A stretch of DNA of 64,000 nucleotides from JAPLKB01 sp964532465 (GTDB lineage Bacteria; Desulfobacterota; Syntrophorhabdia; Syntrophorhabdales; Syntrophorhabdaceae). The notes under the pieces are model-generated. The model worked only from the letters and a program-made list of their open reading frames with translations, had not been told where the DNA came from and ran no database searches. The stretch's first letter is position 1. Each line of letters starts with the position of its first letter. The translations under genes and the position numbers were made by a program. The stretch is from positions 30,675 through 94,674 of the forward strand of contig CAZHHX010000011.1 in the NCBI GenBank assembly GCA_964532465.1, read 5' to 3'. This document shows, piece by piece, positions 34,883 to 42,716 of the stretch.

Positions 34883-35557
34883 TCAAAGCACATACGCGCC
34901 GATTAAACTATTCAGGAGTGACCTTGCTGCCTGCTGTTCCGCTTCCTTTTTGCTCTTACCCACTCCCTTTGCCTTAAGTTCCTTTCCGATATATACAATT
35001 ACAGCAAAGCCGTCCTTTGTTTTCCTTGAAAATTTGTATTTAGGCAGCGTGCCCCATTTTTTCTGAGAATACTCCTGGAGAACGTTCTTCGGGCTTTTTT
35101 CTGTGAGTTTTTCTTCCTTGAAATAGGGCCTGAAGAGTTTTCTGATAACCTGCGCCGTCTTTCTCATTCCGCCATCCAGATAAATGGCGCCTATAAGCGC
35201 TTCCAACATATTCGATAAAACTTTCGATTCTTCCGGTACGTTATTTTCACCATTTCCATAATTCATATGTTTTTTCATATCCACGCTTTGCGCGATCTCA
35301 GTCAAAGTCTCTCTCTTTACAAGACTCGAGCGCGCGTTGCTAAGAAATCCTTCATCTCTGTCCCGGAATTTTTTATAGAGGAGTATGCTGACAATGCTGT
35401 TCAGAACTGCGTCACCAAGGTATTCGAGCTTTTCGTTATCAGAACGTCTTACTTCTTTTTTTTCGTTAAAGCAGGAACTGTGTGTAATGGCCTGATTTAA
35501 CAGCTCTCTGTTTTTAAAAATATAACAAATAGTTTCTTCTAAAGGAGTAGGATACAT
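34883..35557 (-). CDS. rnc: Ribonuclease III
   Basis: 224 residues from the ATG at 35557; a GTG at 35575 is in frame but falls within the arm of a strong hairpin. The catalytic motif NEKLEYLGDAVLN is intact, with a second acidic site ALIGAIYLDGG; the C-terminal double-stranded-RNA-binding domain starts near residue 148 (NVLQEYSQKKWGTLPKYKF) and ends in the basic KGVGKSKKEAEQQAA. Processes rRNA precursors and other duplex RNA in the cytoplasm. A 16-base hairpin directly upstream (35571-35610) may be a target of self-control or the terminator of the upstream gene. Confidence 0.95.
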   Translation of the reverse strand: MYPTPLEETICYIFKNRELLNQAITHSSCFNEKKEVRRSDNEKLEYLGDAVLNSIVSILLYKKFRDRDEGFLSNARSSLVKRETLTEIAQSVDMKKHMNYGNGENNVPEESKVLSNMLEALIGAIYLDGGMRKTAQVIRKLFRPYFKEEKLTEKSPKNVLQEYSQKKWGTLPKYKFSRKTKDGFAVIVYIGKELKAKGVGKSKKEAEQQAARSLLNSLIGAYVL

Positions 35558-35570
35558 AGTTGAATTCGAA

Positions 35571-35610
35571 GGCACAGAGTTAAAGGCTTTAAATCCTTTA
35601 ACTCTGTGCC
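35571..35610 (-). terminator. Perfect 16-bp hairpin between acyl-CoA synthetase and rnc
   Basis: ggcacagagttaaagg (35571-35586) and cctttaactctgtgcc (35595-35610) pair exactly with an 8-base loop. It lies just past the stop of the synthetase and 13 bases before the rnc start. A T-run is lacking, so it may be an RNA-processing signal instead of a terminator. Confidence 0.6.
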
Positions 35611-35623
35611 CGTATTAAAGATG

Positions 35624-37204
35624 TTATATCTTAAATGCTTCTGTCATTCCAGTAAATTTTTTTCTCAGTTTCGGCTTTTCAATCTTCCCGGTAGGATTAC
35701 GGGGCACTTCGTCGAAGATAATTTTTCTCGGTCTTTTGTATTTGGGCAGTGCCTCGCAGAATTTTGACACCTCTTCTTCCGTCAATGTTTTGCCCGGCAC
35801 CACATCAATAATAACGGCGATGATCTCGCCAAGACGGTCATCAGGCAGCCCGATAGCTGCTGCGTCCTTTACCTTGGGATTCGTGTGGAGAAAATCTTCG
35901 ACTTCAACAGGGAAGACATTCTCGCCGCCTGTTATGATGATATCTTTCTTGCGGTCAACAAGCCAGATAAAGCCGTCTTCATCCTGCCTTGCCATATCGC
36001 CGGTAAAGAGCCATCCATTAATAAGCGACTTCGTTGTCGCCTCCTCATTTCTGTAATATTCTCTCATAACGCCATCGCCGCGGACGCATAACTCTCCAGG
36101 CTCTCCCTTATTAACAAGATTGGCATTTTCATCAACAATCTTCGTTTCCCAGTTAAAACCGGGTATACCGATTGCGCCGATCTTATGCTCATTTCCCATG
36201 CCGAGGTGAACACATCCGGGGCCTGTAGATTCACTCAAACCATAGTTTGTATCATAATCCATTGTCGGGAAATATTCTTTCCAGTGCTTTATGAGGGCCG
36301 GCGGCACAGGCTGGGCGCCTATATGCATCAGTCTCCACTGACTTAATTGATAATCGGATGCCTTAAGCTCTCCGCTGTCAAACTTCAAAAGGATATCCTG
36401 CGCCCAGGGCACAAGCAGCCATACAATAGTTCCGCCCTCCTCGCTTACCGCCTCAAGAACCCACTCCGGTGAAACGCCCTTCAGAATGACGGCTTTACTG
36501 CCCACGACAAAGCTCCCGAACCAGTGCATCTTCGCCCCGGTATGGTAAAGTGGCGGAATCAGTATGAAACAGTCCTTTCTTGTCTGCCTGTGATGCGCGT
36601 TTTCCGTGATACATGCGCTATACATATTCTTGTGTGTAAGCAATATGGGTTTCGGCTGACCTGTGGTGCCGGAAGTAAAGTAAAGACCGCAGGGATCATC
36701 ATAGGTTATCACGGTATTTAATGCATCTGCCGGAGAAGCATCAACAAGCGCCGCAAAAGATTCAGCATAAGAAGGGATGGTTTTCCCCAAACAGATATAG
36801 TCTTTAACCGTAGGAAGCTTATCCTTTATCGAATCTATCCTGTCTGTAAATTCCTCGTCAAAAATCAGCAACTTCGGCTCGGCAACATCAGAGCAGTACT
36901 TAACATCATCGCCGGTAAAACGAAAATTGAGAGGCACTACCCATGCGCCTGTCCGAACTATGCCGAAATACGCAACAAGCCAGTCAATGGAATTCATCAT
37001 GAAATGGACAACCTTATCGCCCTTTTTGATGCCTTTCTTCGCAAGAACATTTGAGAATTGATTTGTCCGGTCGTCAAACTGTTTCCACGTTATCTCCTGT
37101 CTTGCCTTCGGAGAGGCTGATCGTTCAATAAGCGCCACATCATCCGGGTACATACGTGCATTTCTTGCTAATATTTCACCAATATGTGTGTATACATCTC
37201 CCAT
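35624..37204 (-). CDS. AMP-forming acyl-CoA synthetase (ANL family)
   Basis: 526 residues from the ATG behind ggaggatttttt; a longer frame starts at 37246. The adenylation motif is YFTSGTTGQPKPILLTHKN, the hinge and A8 regions are WLFTGDMARQDEDGFIWLVD and RKKDIIITGGENVFPVEVED, and the catalytic Lys motif NPTGKIEKPKLRKKF sits at the C-terminus. Activates a carboxylic acid with ATP and CoA; the acid could be a fatty, aromatic or dicarboxylic acid. It is divergently arranged with a second synthetase of the same class, the two sharing a 118-base promoter region. Confidence 0.9.
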   Translation of the reverse strand: MGDVYTHIGEILARNARMYPDDVALIERSASPKARQEITWKQFDDRTNQFSNVLAKKGIKKGDKVVHFMMNSIDWLVAYFGIVRTGAWVVPLNFRFTGDDVKYCSDVAEPKLLIFDEEFTDRIDSIKDKLPTVKDYICLGKTIPSYAESFAALVDASPADALNTVITYDDPCGLYFTSGTTGQPKPILLTHKNMYSACITENAHHRQTRKDCFILIPPLYHTGAKMHWFGSFVVGSKAVILKGVSPEWVLEAVSEEGGTIVWLLVPWAQDILLKFDSGELKASDYQLSQWRLMHIGAQPVPPALIKHWKEYFPTMDYDTNYGLSESTGPGCVHLGMGNEHKIGAIGIPGFNWETKIVDENANLVNKGEPGELCVRGDGVMREYYRNEEATTKSLINGWLFTGDMARQDEDGFIWLVDRKKDIIITGGENVFPVEVEDFLHTNPKVKDAAAIGLPDDRLGEIIAVIIDVVPGKTLTEEEVSKFCEALPKYKRPRKIIFDEVPRNPTGKIEKPKLRKKFTGMTEAFKI

Positions 37205-37235
37205 AAAAAATCCTCCACATGTACTTGATAAATTT

Positions 37236-37268
37236 AGTATTGACAAATACTTTCGTTCAATTTATCAT
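37236..37268 (+). promoter_or_regulatory. Sigma-70-type promoter with overlapping palindrome for the second synthetase
   Basis: TTGACA (37240-37245), 17 bases, TATCAT (37263-37268). An agtattgacaaatact inverted repeat (37236-37251) overlaps the -35 box and is a candidate operator for a TetR-like or similar regulator. Confidence 0.65.
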
Positions 37269-37322
37269 GCTAAATAATATAAAAGCAATACAAAAATAGT
37301 ATACAAAAAAAAGGAGGGCATT

Positions 37323-38921
37323 ATGAATTTTGGTGTTTTTTCCGGACTCAATGCAAGCAAATTTCCCAAAAGAGAATTTATTATCGAGAGCTATCCTTCG
37401 AAAGATATCAGGAGGAGTCTGACCTGGGAGCAGTTTGATGATCAGGCGAATAAGCTTGCAAACTATCTGAAAAACGAATGTGGAATAAAAAAAGGCGATA
37501 TTGTTGTGCACCTCATGATGAATTGCATGGAGTGGTACGCAAGTTATATAGCTGTTTTGAAGATAGGCGCCACGGTAACGCCGCTGAACTTCCGTTTCGC
37601 AAGCGCGGATATCAAATATGCCGCTGATGTTACAAAATGTAAGGCATTTATTTTCGGTGAAGCCTTTAACCAACGGGTTGAATCAATTATGAAGGATATG
37701 GATTATTGTAAGCATTTTATCTGCCTCGGCGATAATTTATTGCCTGGCGTAAAATCATATGATGAAATCATGAAAAACGGCGACGGAACAAGAATCTGCG
37801 TCGAAGCGGATGACGACGAAATGGCGGAGCTTATGTTTACGTCAGGCACAACAGGAGCGCCTAAACCCGTTTCCCATACTCATAAAACCCTGTTTTTCAT
37901 AGGCATAGGCAATGCCCTTACCTACAATGAGGGTTACAACAGCATTTATCTCTCGCCTCATCCTTTCTATCACAGCGGCACGCTTTTTCTCTCTTTCCCC
38001 TGCTATATCGCGGCAGGAAAAGTTCTCATGCCTATGGAGATACAGCCTGAATTTTATTTAAAATCCATTGCCGATGAAAAATGCACCGGCGGCTGGAATA
38101 CAGTTCCCACATGGTCTGATGTAATAAACGCAATAAAGACCGGCAAGGTTGACCTCTCTAAATACGACCTTTCCGCGTTGAAACATATCGAGATAGGCGC
38201 CCAGCCCGTTCCATATGTGCTTCTGGAGGATTCGAAGAAATTCTTCCCGAATCTGCCCATTGCAAACATCTACGGTATAACCGAAGGCGGAGGCGGTGGT
38301 CTTACAAACTGCTACGACACAGACATCATGCGGAAACCGGGTTCAATAGGCCAGGCAACGGCATTCATGGAAGCAAAAGTGATTGATTCCGACAGCAATG
38401 AACTTCCTGCGGGTCAGATTGGAGAACTCGTAATTAAAGGCCCCCGTCTCATGAAAGAATATGCCTTTAATGCTGAAATGACGGCCAAAACCATAACGGA
38501 CGGATGGCTGCACACCGGAGACCTTGCCTATGTAGATGAAGAAGGTTTTATCTTTTTTGCAGACAGAGCAAAAGACCTTATTATCAGAGGCGGTGAAAAC
38601 ATCTTCCCGGCTGAAATAGAGGACGCTTTACGGAAACACCCGAAGATACAGGATGTGGCAGTCCTCGGTTATCCGCATCCGAGACTTGTAGAGGTTGTTA
38701 TGGCTATTGTCCAGGCAAAAGAAGGGGAAACACTGACGGACGATGAAATAATTGAATTTTGCAAAGAAAGGGGTCTCGCGAAATTTAAATGGCCGGAAAA
38801 ATTCGTATATACCACTATCCCCCGCAACCCTGCCGGAAAGATTGAAAAACCGAAGCTGAGAGATATATATGTAAAACCCGCGAAAGATGAAATGGAGAAA
38901 GAATTTAAAAAAGGCGGTTGA
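37323..38921 (+). CDS. AMP-forming acyl-CoA synthetase (ANL family)
   Basis: 532 residues. Adenylation motif LMFTSGTTGAPKPVSHTHK, then ADRAKDLIIRGGENIFPAEI and the catalytic Lys segment NPAGKIEKPKLRDI; the substrate-pocket region differs from that of its divergent neighbour (GITEGGGGGL in place of GLSESTGPG). They are paralogues of one subfamily, not recent duplicates. A good ribosome site (aaaggaggg) precedes the ATG and a strong terminator follows. Substrate not determinable, but a pair of synthetases in a presumed syntroph suggests carboxylic-acid degradation. Confidence 0.9.
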   Translation: MNFGVFSGLNASKFPKREFIIESYPSKDIRRSLTWEQFDDQANKLANYLKNECGIKKGDIVVHLMMNCMEWYASYIAVLKIGATVTPLNFRFASADIKYAADVTKCKAFIFGEAFNQRVESIMKDMDYCKHFICLGDNLLPGVKSYDEIMKNGDGTRICVEADDDEMAELMFTSGTTGAPKPVSHTHKTLFFIGIGNALTYNEGYNSIYLSPHPFYHSGTLFLSFPCYIAAGKVLMPMEIQPEFYLKSIADEKCTGGWNTVPTWSDVINAIKTGKVDLSKYDLSALKHIEIGAQPVPYVLLEDSKKFFPNLPIANIYGITEGGGGGLTNCYDTDIMRKPGSIGQATAFMEAKVIDSDSNELPAGQIGELVIKGPRLMKEYAFNAEMTAKTITDGWLHTGDLAYVDEEGFIFFADRAKDLIIRGGENIFPAEIEDALRKHPKIQDVAVLGYPHPRLVEVVMAIVQAKEGETLTDDEIIEFCKERGLAKFKWPEKFVYTTIPRNPAGKIEKPKLRDIYVKPAKDEMEKEFKKGG

Positions 38922-38954
38922 CAGGCAAAACATACGATAAAGATTAGGCATTAA

Positions 38955-38986
38955 AAAAACGCCCGTTGTATTCGACGGGCGTTTTT
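38955..38986 (+). terminator. Intrinsic terminator of the second acyl-CoA synthetase
   Basis: aaaaacgcccgt and acgggcgttttt pair with an 8-base loop, 33 bases after the stop codon. Confidence 0.88.
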
Positions 38987-39039
38987 GTTAGACTGATAAG
39001 GCGCTTTAAATTTAAAAGACATCTAATGGAAATGAAATA

Positions 39040-39315
39040 ATGAAAAGAGACAACAAAATAGGAATTATCTTAATTGCTATAGGCGTTTGCTTTCCCCTTG
39101 CCCTGCTTGCTTTTGTATCAGGCTACAAGGAAGGCGCCGGTTTTATTGATAATCTTCTTGGCGTGAAAATTATGGTCGGCATATCTGAAAAATGGAAAAT
39201 AGGCATACCCTACCGTTTTTTCCTTGCTTTCGGGGTATTGCTTATTTTTGCCGGTATAAGGTTTTTTGACAAGATAAAACCCGTCATCCCGCCGGAAGAT
39301 AACAATCCCCATTAA
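39040..39315 (+). CDS. Small two-helix membrane protein
   Basis: 91 residues with two predicted membrane helices (about 7-27 and 55-75). The short linking loop (EGAGFIDNLLGVKIMVG) is amphipathic, and the C-terminal tail DKIKPVIPPEDNNPH is polar. No family recognised. It lies between a terminator and the convergent TonB gene, so it is monocistronic. Coding status rests on length, start codon and helix pattern only. Confidence 0.5.
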   Translation: MKRDNKIGIILIAIGVCFPLALLAFVSGYKEGAGFIDNLLGVKIMVGISEKWKIGIPYRFFLAFGVLLIFAGIRFFDKIKPVIPPEDNNPH

Positions 39316-39351
39316 AACTCCCTGCAAATTAAAATAGGCAATGAAATTGCA

Positions 39352-40161
39352 CTATTGTTTTAATCTGAACTCTATCGGTAATTGAACCGTTACTAATCTA
39401 TTGTATTTATTACGGAATGCGGCAACCTTTGCTAACGCGTCTTTTGCTGCCTCATCAAGCATTTGCACGCCTGAACTTCTCAAAACCCTTACATCACGGA
39501 CCGATCCTGTTTCATTTATAACAAAATGAAGAACAACTTTCCCTTCCCAACCAAAGCGCCTTGCCTTTTCAGGATATTTCAAATTTTTCATAACTGCATC
39601 CCGTACATATCCATAATCATAAATCCTGCCTTCTCCCCCCTCTCCTGACAAGCCCGTGCCTCCTCCACCTGCCCTTTCGACAGAGCCGGAAAAACCGCTT
39701 CCTCCTTTATTGACTCCCATACCGCTTTGTCTGCTCTGTTCAATATGATTTGATGTAAATACCTTCGAAGATAGCGTGTCTGTTGGTATATCGCTTTTAT
39801 TTTTGCTGTCTGCATCCATAGCGGGATTATCCATATTGCGGGCTTCATTGCTTCCTGTTTTTGCCCCTTCCGCTTTAATTGATGTCTTCTCTCCCTTGCC
39901 CTCTGCCCCTTCACCCATAGCCCTTAGTCCCTTGCCTTCGCCCTTTATATTTGTCTTGCCCGACCTCTCATCAGTCTTAATTATGCCGAAATCCACTGAA
40001 ATACTTTCCACATTCAAAGGTTTAGCTGAAGGTAGAGTAAAAATAAAATACACTACAAAAACATGGATTATGATCGAAATTGAGAGGGCAATATAAAAGT
40101 CTTTTTTCGGGCCTGAAAGGCCTTTTGATAAATTGCCTGAAAGAGTTCCTAACCGGGTCAT
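39352..40161 (-). CDS. TonB family energy transducer
   Basis: 269 residues. One N-terminal membrane helix (about 22-44, FYIALSISIIIHVFVVYFIF), a long periplasmic stretch low in proline and rich in Gly, Lys and Ser (unlike E. coli's Pro-rich TonB), and a C-terminal TonB_C domain from about 195: YPEKARRFGWEGKVVLHFVI, then VRDVRVLRSSGVQMLDEAA. Should transfer proton-motive energy to outer-membrane receptors. ExbB and ExbD are not adjacent. It ends with RLKQ beyond the usual strand. Confidence 0.88.
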   Translation of the reverse strand: MTRLGTLSGNLSKGLSGPKKDFYIALSISIIIHVFVVYFIFTLPSAKPLNVESISVDFGIIKTDERSGKTNIKGEGKGLRAMGEGAEGKGEKTSIKAEGAKTGSNEARNMDNPAMDADSKNKSDIPTDTLSSKVFTSNHIEQSRQSGMGVNKGGSGFSGSVERAGGGGTGLSGEGGEGRIYDYGYVRDAVMKNLKYPEKARRFGWEGKVVLHFVINETGSVRDVRVLRSSGVQMLDEAAKDALAKVAAFRNKYNRLVTVQLPIEFRLKQ

Positions 40162-40386
40162 ATTGTTAGTTATTATAACTCAGGAAATATGCAAAGTATA
40201 TTAAGATGTCCCTATTATGCCGATAAGACATTTTCCACCCGATAGTTTAGAGGCATAGTCAGCCCGTTTATTCGATTGCGAAAAGAAAATGTTGAGCTAT
40301 AATGAAGTAAGAGATTTGCATAAAAACATTCTATTATTTAGAGCGTTTTTGCTTTAGAGGACATCATAAACTCCGGGGAGTCTGCC
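40162..40386. other. Upstream region of the sensor-kinase cluster
   Basis: 225-bp region between the TonB gene (divergent) and the leader reading frame. No gene seen. It should hold promoters in both directions; none was assigned with confidence. Confidence 0.4.
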
Positions 40387-40500
40387 ATGGGAAAAAATAA
40401 TATCCTCATAATTCAAAGTAATTCAGTTATAGCCCTGCAAACCAGGATAATCTCTACAACCTTCAAATCTGATAAACCGGTATTTTTTCCTCATGGATAG
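40387..40500 (+). CDS. 37-codon leader frame resembling the start of a receiver domain
   Basis: ATG with a ggggag ribosome site, ending in TAG at 40498-40500. It encodes NNILIIQSNSVIALQ, which looks like the opening strand of a response regulator receiver (usually ILIVEDExxVA) without the acidic residues. Its end overlaps the next start by eight bases; that downstream gene has no ribosome site of its own. It is likely a remnant that keeps a coupling role. Low certainty that a stable protein is made. Confidence 0.35.
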   Translation: MGKNNILIIQSNSVIALQTRIISTTFKSDKPVFFPHG

Positions 40501-42589
40501 GGAAGGCTGGAAGGGGACCATACTGGTAGTGGATGATTCTCCCCCGAGCCTTGATGTATTACGGGATACCCTTGAAGGTGAAGGCTACCGCGTCTATGTG
40601 GCAACAAGCGGAAAAAAAACCATTGCAAGGGCATTGCAGTCCATGCCCGATATCATATTACTGGATGTACTCATGCCGGGCATGGATGGTTTTGAGACCT
40701 GCCGTCGTCTCAAGGCTGATGAGAAAACCCGGGATATCCCGGTAATCTTCATGACCGGGCTGACTGATACGGTACACAAGGTCAGGGGGTTTGAAGTCGG
40801 GGGGGTCGACTATGTCACCAAGCCCATTAAAATCAGTGAGCTTACGGCACGAGTTGCGATACATCTGGGCATGCACACCATGCAGGAGCAGCTCAAGACA
40901 CAGAACGAGCGTTTGCAGCAGGAAATTACAGAGCGTACCCGGGCGGAGGATGAGATCCGCACCCTCAACACCGAACTGGAGCAACGGGTCGAGGCGCGTA
41001 CCGCTGAACTGAGGAAAGTAAACGAGCAGTTGAAGGAGGAGGTGGATGAGCGAAAACAGGCGGAAGAAGCGCTCAGGGAATCTGAGGAGCGGTACCGTGT
41101 CGCCATAGAGGGCGCCAATGACGGAGTTGCCATTGTTAAAAACGATGTCCATGTCTATGTGAATAAACAATTCCTCACTATGTTCGGGTATAACAGCATT
41201 GATGAAATGGCAGGACTGCCTCCCTATTTCACTGTCCACTCTGATGACCGCGAACGGATAGCCGGTTATGCTTTGGCAAGGCTGAGGGGCGAAAATGTAC
41301 CCGGCAAATACGAATTCAAGGGGATCAAAAAAGATGGAACGACCATATATATTGAAGTCTCGACAAATACGATCATTTTTCAGGGGGATAAGGCGATACT
41401 TGTATATTTCAGGGACATCACCCATGAGGTGAGACTGGAAAGGGAGCTTCGTCAGGCGCAGAAGATGGAGGCCATCGGTACCCTTGCCGGAGGTATTGCC
41501 CATGATTTCAACAACATTCTCACCGTTATTATGGGCGCTACGGAGTTGGCTTTGCACAAGCTTTCAAAAGAAAATCCTGTGTGGCACGACCTTGATCGGG
41601 TGCTTGGGGCTGTTTTTCGCGCAACAGACCTGGTAAGGCAGATACTTGCCTTCAGCCGTCAAACCGAGCAGGAACGGAAACCCGTCCGGATTGCCCCCAT
41701 CGTCAAAGAAGCTCTCAAACTGCTCCGTTCTTCCTTGCCGACAACTATCGATATCCGCCAGAGTATTACAGTCAGACCGGAAGAGGGTATGGCGCTGGCT
41801 GATCCGACACAGATACATCAGGTGTTGATGAATCTGTGTACCAACGCGGCCCATGCGATGCGCGCCAAAGGAGGTGTTTTAGACATCAGGTTATCGGCTG
41901 TCACAGCCGATAACCTCCTTATTTCCCTGCACCCCGATCTGAAACCGGGACCTTATATATGTCTGGAAGTAAGTGATACAGGTCATGGCATGGATGCAGC
42001 AGTAATGGAGCGAGTCTTCGACCCCTATTTCACCACCAAGGCAATCGGTGAAGGAACAGGACTGGGGCTCGCAGTGGTTCAGGGTATCATCAAGAGCTAT
42101 GGCGGAGCGATCACGGTTTACAGCGAGCCGGGGCAAGGGACCACCTTCCATGCATATCTTCCGGGGATTGAGGAAACAATCACGCATGAAACCGAAGCGG
42201 CTGACATACTTCCCGGCGGCACCGAGCGAATACTCTTCGTTGATGATGAAAAGGCTCTGGTTGAATTGGCAAAAGAAATGATCGAGCCTCTTGGTTACCA
42301 TGTCACAGCCAAAGGGAACAGCCTCGAAACCCTGGAAGACTTCCGCGCCGCGCCAAACGACTATGACCTTGTCATCACCGATATGACCATGCCCGGTCTT
42401 ACAGGCAAGGACCTTGCCAGGGAACTCATATTGATCCGCGGGGATATTCCTATCATTCTATGCACCGGGTTCAGCGATCTGGCTAATGAGAAGCAGGCTC
42501 TGGAGGCAGGAATTCGCGGGTTTATTATGAAGCCGTATACCATCGCCGCGCTTGCCAAAGCTATTCGCAAGGCTTTGGAGGAGAAGTGA
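40493..42589 (+). CDS. Hybrid sensor kinase REC-PAS-HisKA-HATPase-REC
   Basis: 698 residues, no membrane helix. N-terminal receiver (about 10-125, ILVVDDSPPSLDVLRD, phospho-acceptor in LLDVLMPG), coiled coil (about 130-195), PAS domain (about 197-315), HisKA with GGIAHDFNNIL, HATPase (GHGMDAAVMERVF, EGTGLGLAVVQGI) and a C-terminal receiver (DLVITDMTMPG, then FIMKPYT). A cytoplasmic phosphorelay protein. Its first receiver is nearly identical at DNA level to that of the gene at 46312. First full gene of a three-kinase cluster. Confidence 0.9.
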   Translation: MDREGWKGTILVVDDSPPSLDVLRDTLEGEGYRVYVATSGKKTIARALQSMPDIILLDVLMPGMDGFETCRRLKADEKTRDIPVIFMTGLTDTVHKVRGFEVGGVDYVTKPIKISELTARVAIHLGMHTMQEQLKTQNERLQQEITERTRAEDEIRTLNTELEQRVEARTAELRKVNEQLKEEVDERKQAEEALRESEERYRVAIEGANDGVAIVKNDVHVYVNKQFLTMFGYNSIDEMAGLPPYFTVHSDDRERIAGYALARLRGENVPGKYEFKGIKKDGTTIYIEVSTNTIIFQGDKAILVYFRDITHEVRLERELRQAQKMEAIGTLAGGIAHDFNNILTVIMGATELALHKLSKENPVWHDLDRVLGAVFRATDLVRQILAFSRQTEQERKPVRIAPIVKEALKLLRSSLPTTIDIRQSITVRPEEGMALADPTQIHQVLMNLCTNAAHAMRAKGGVLDIRLSAVTADNLLISLHPDLKPGPYICLEVSDTGHGMDAAVMERVFDPYFTTKAIGEGTGLGLAVVQGIIKSYGGAITVYSEPGQGTTFHAYLPGIEETITHETEAADILPGGTERILFVDDEKALVELAKEMIEPLGYHVTAKGNSLETLEDFRAAPNDYDLVITDMTMPGLTGKDLARELILIRGDIPIILCTGFSDLANEKQALEAGIRGFIMKPYTIAALAKAIRKALEEK

Positions 42590-42716
42590 CATCAAGTGCC
42601 TGTGGAGCTGAAGCGGTAAAAAACATACGATGATGAGAGTCATTACCCATATAAAAGGGGTGCGCTATGGACAGGAAAGACGGGATGAGGGTAAACACAA
42701 AAACAGGAGGCATTCA

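Noticed and set aside
40658..41557. 299-residue minus-strand frame opposite the first sensor kinase
   Set aside because: Antisense shadow of conserved receiver and PAS domains; the partner frame at 46378 is explained by the same duplicated DNA.
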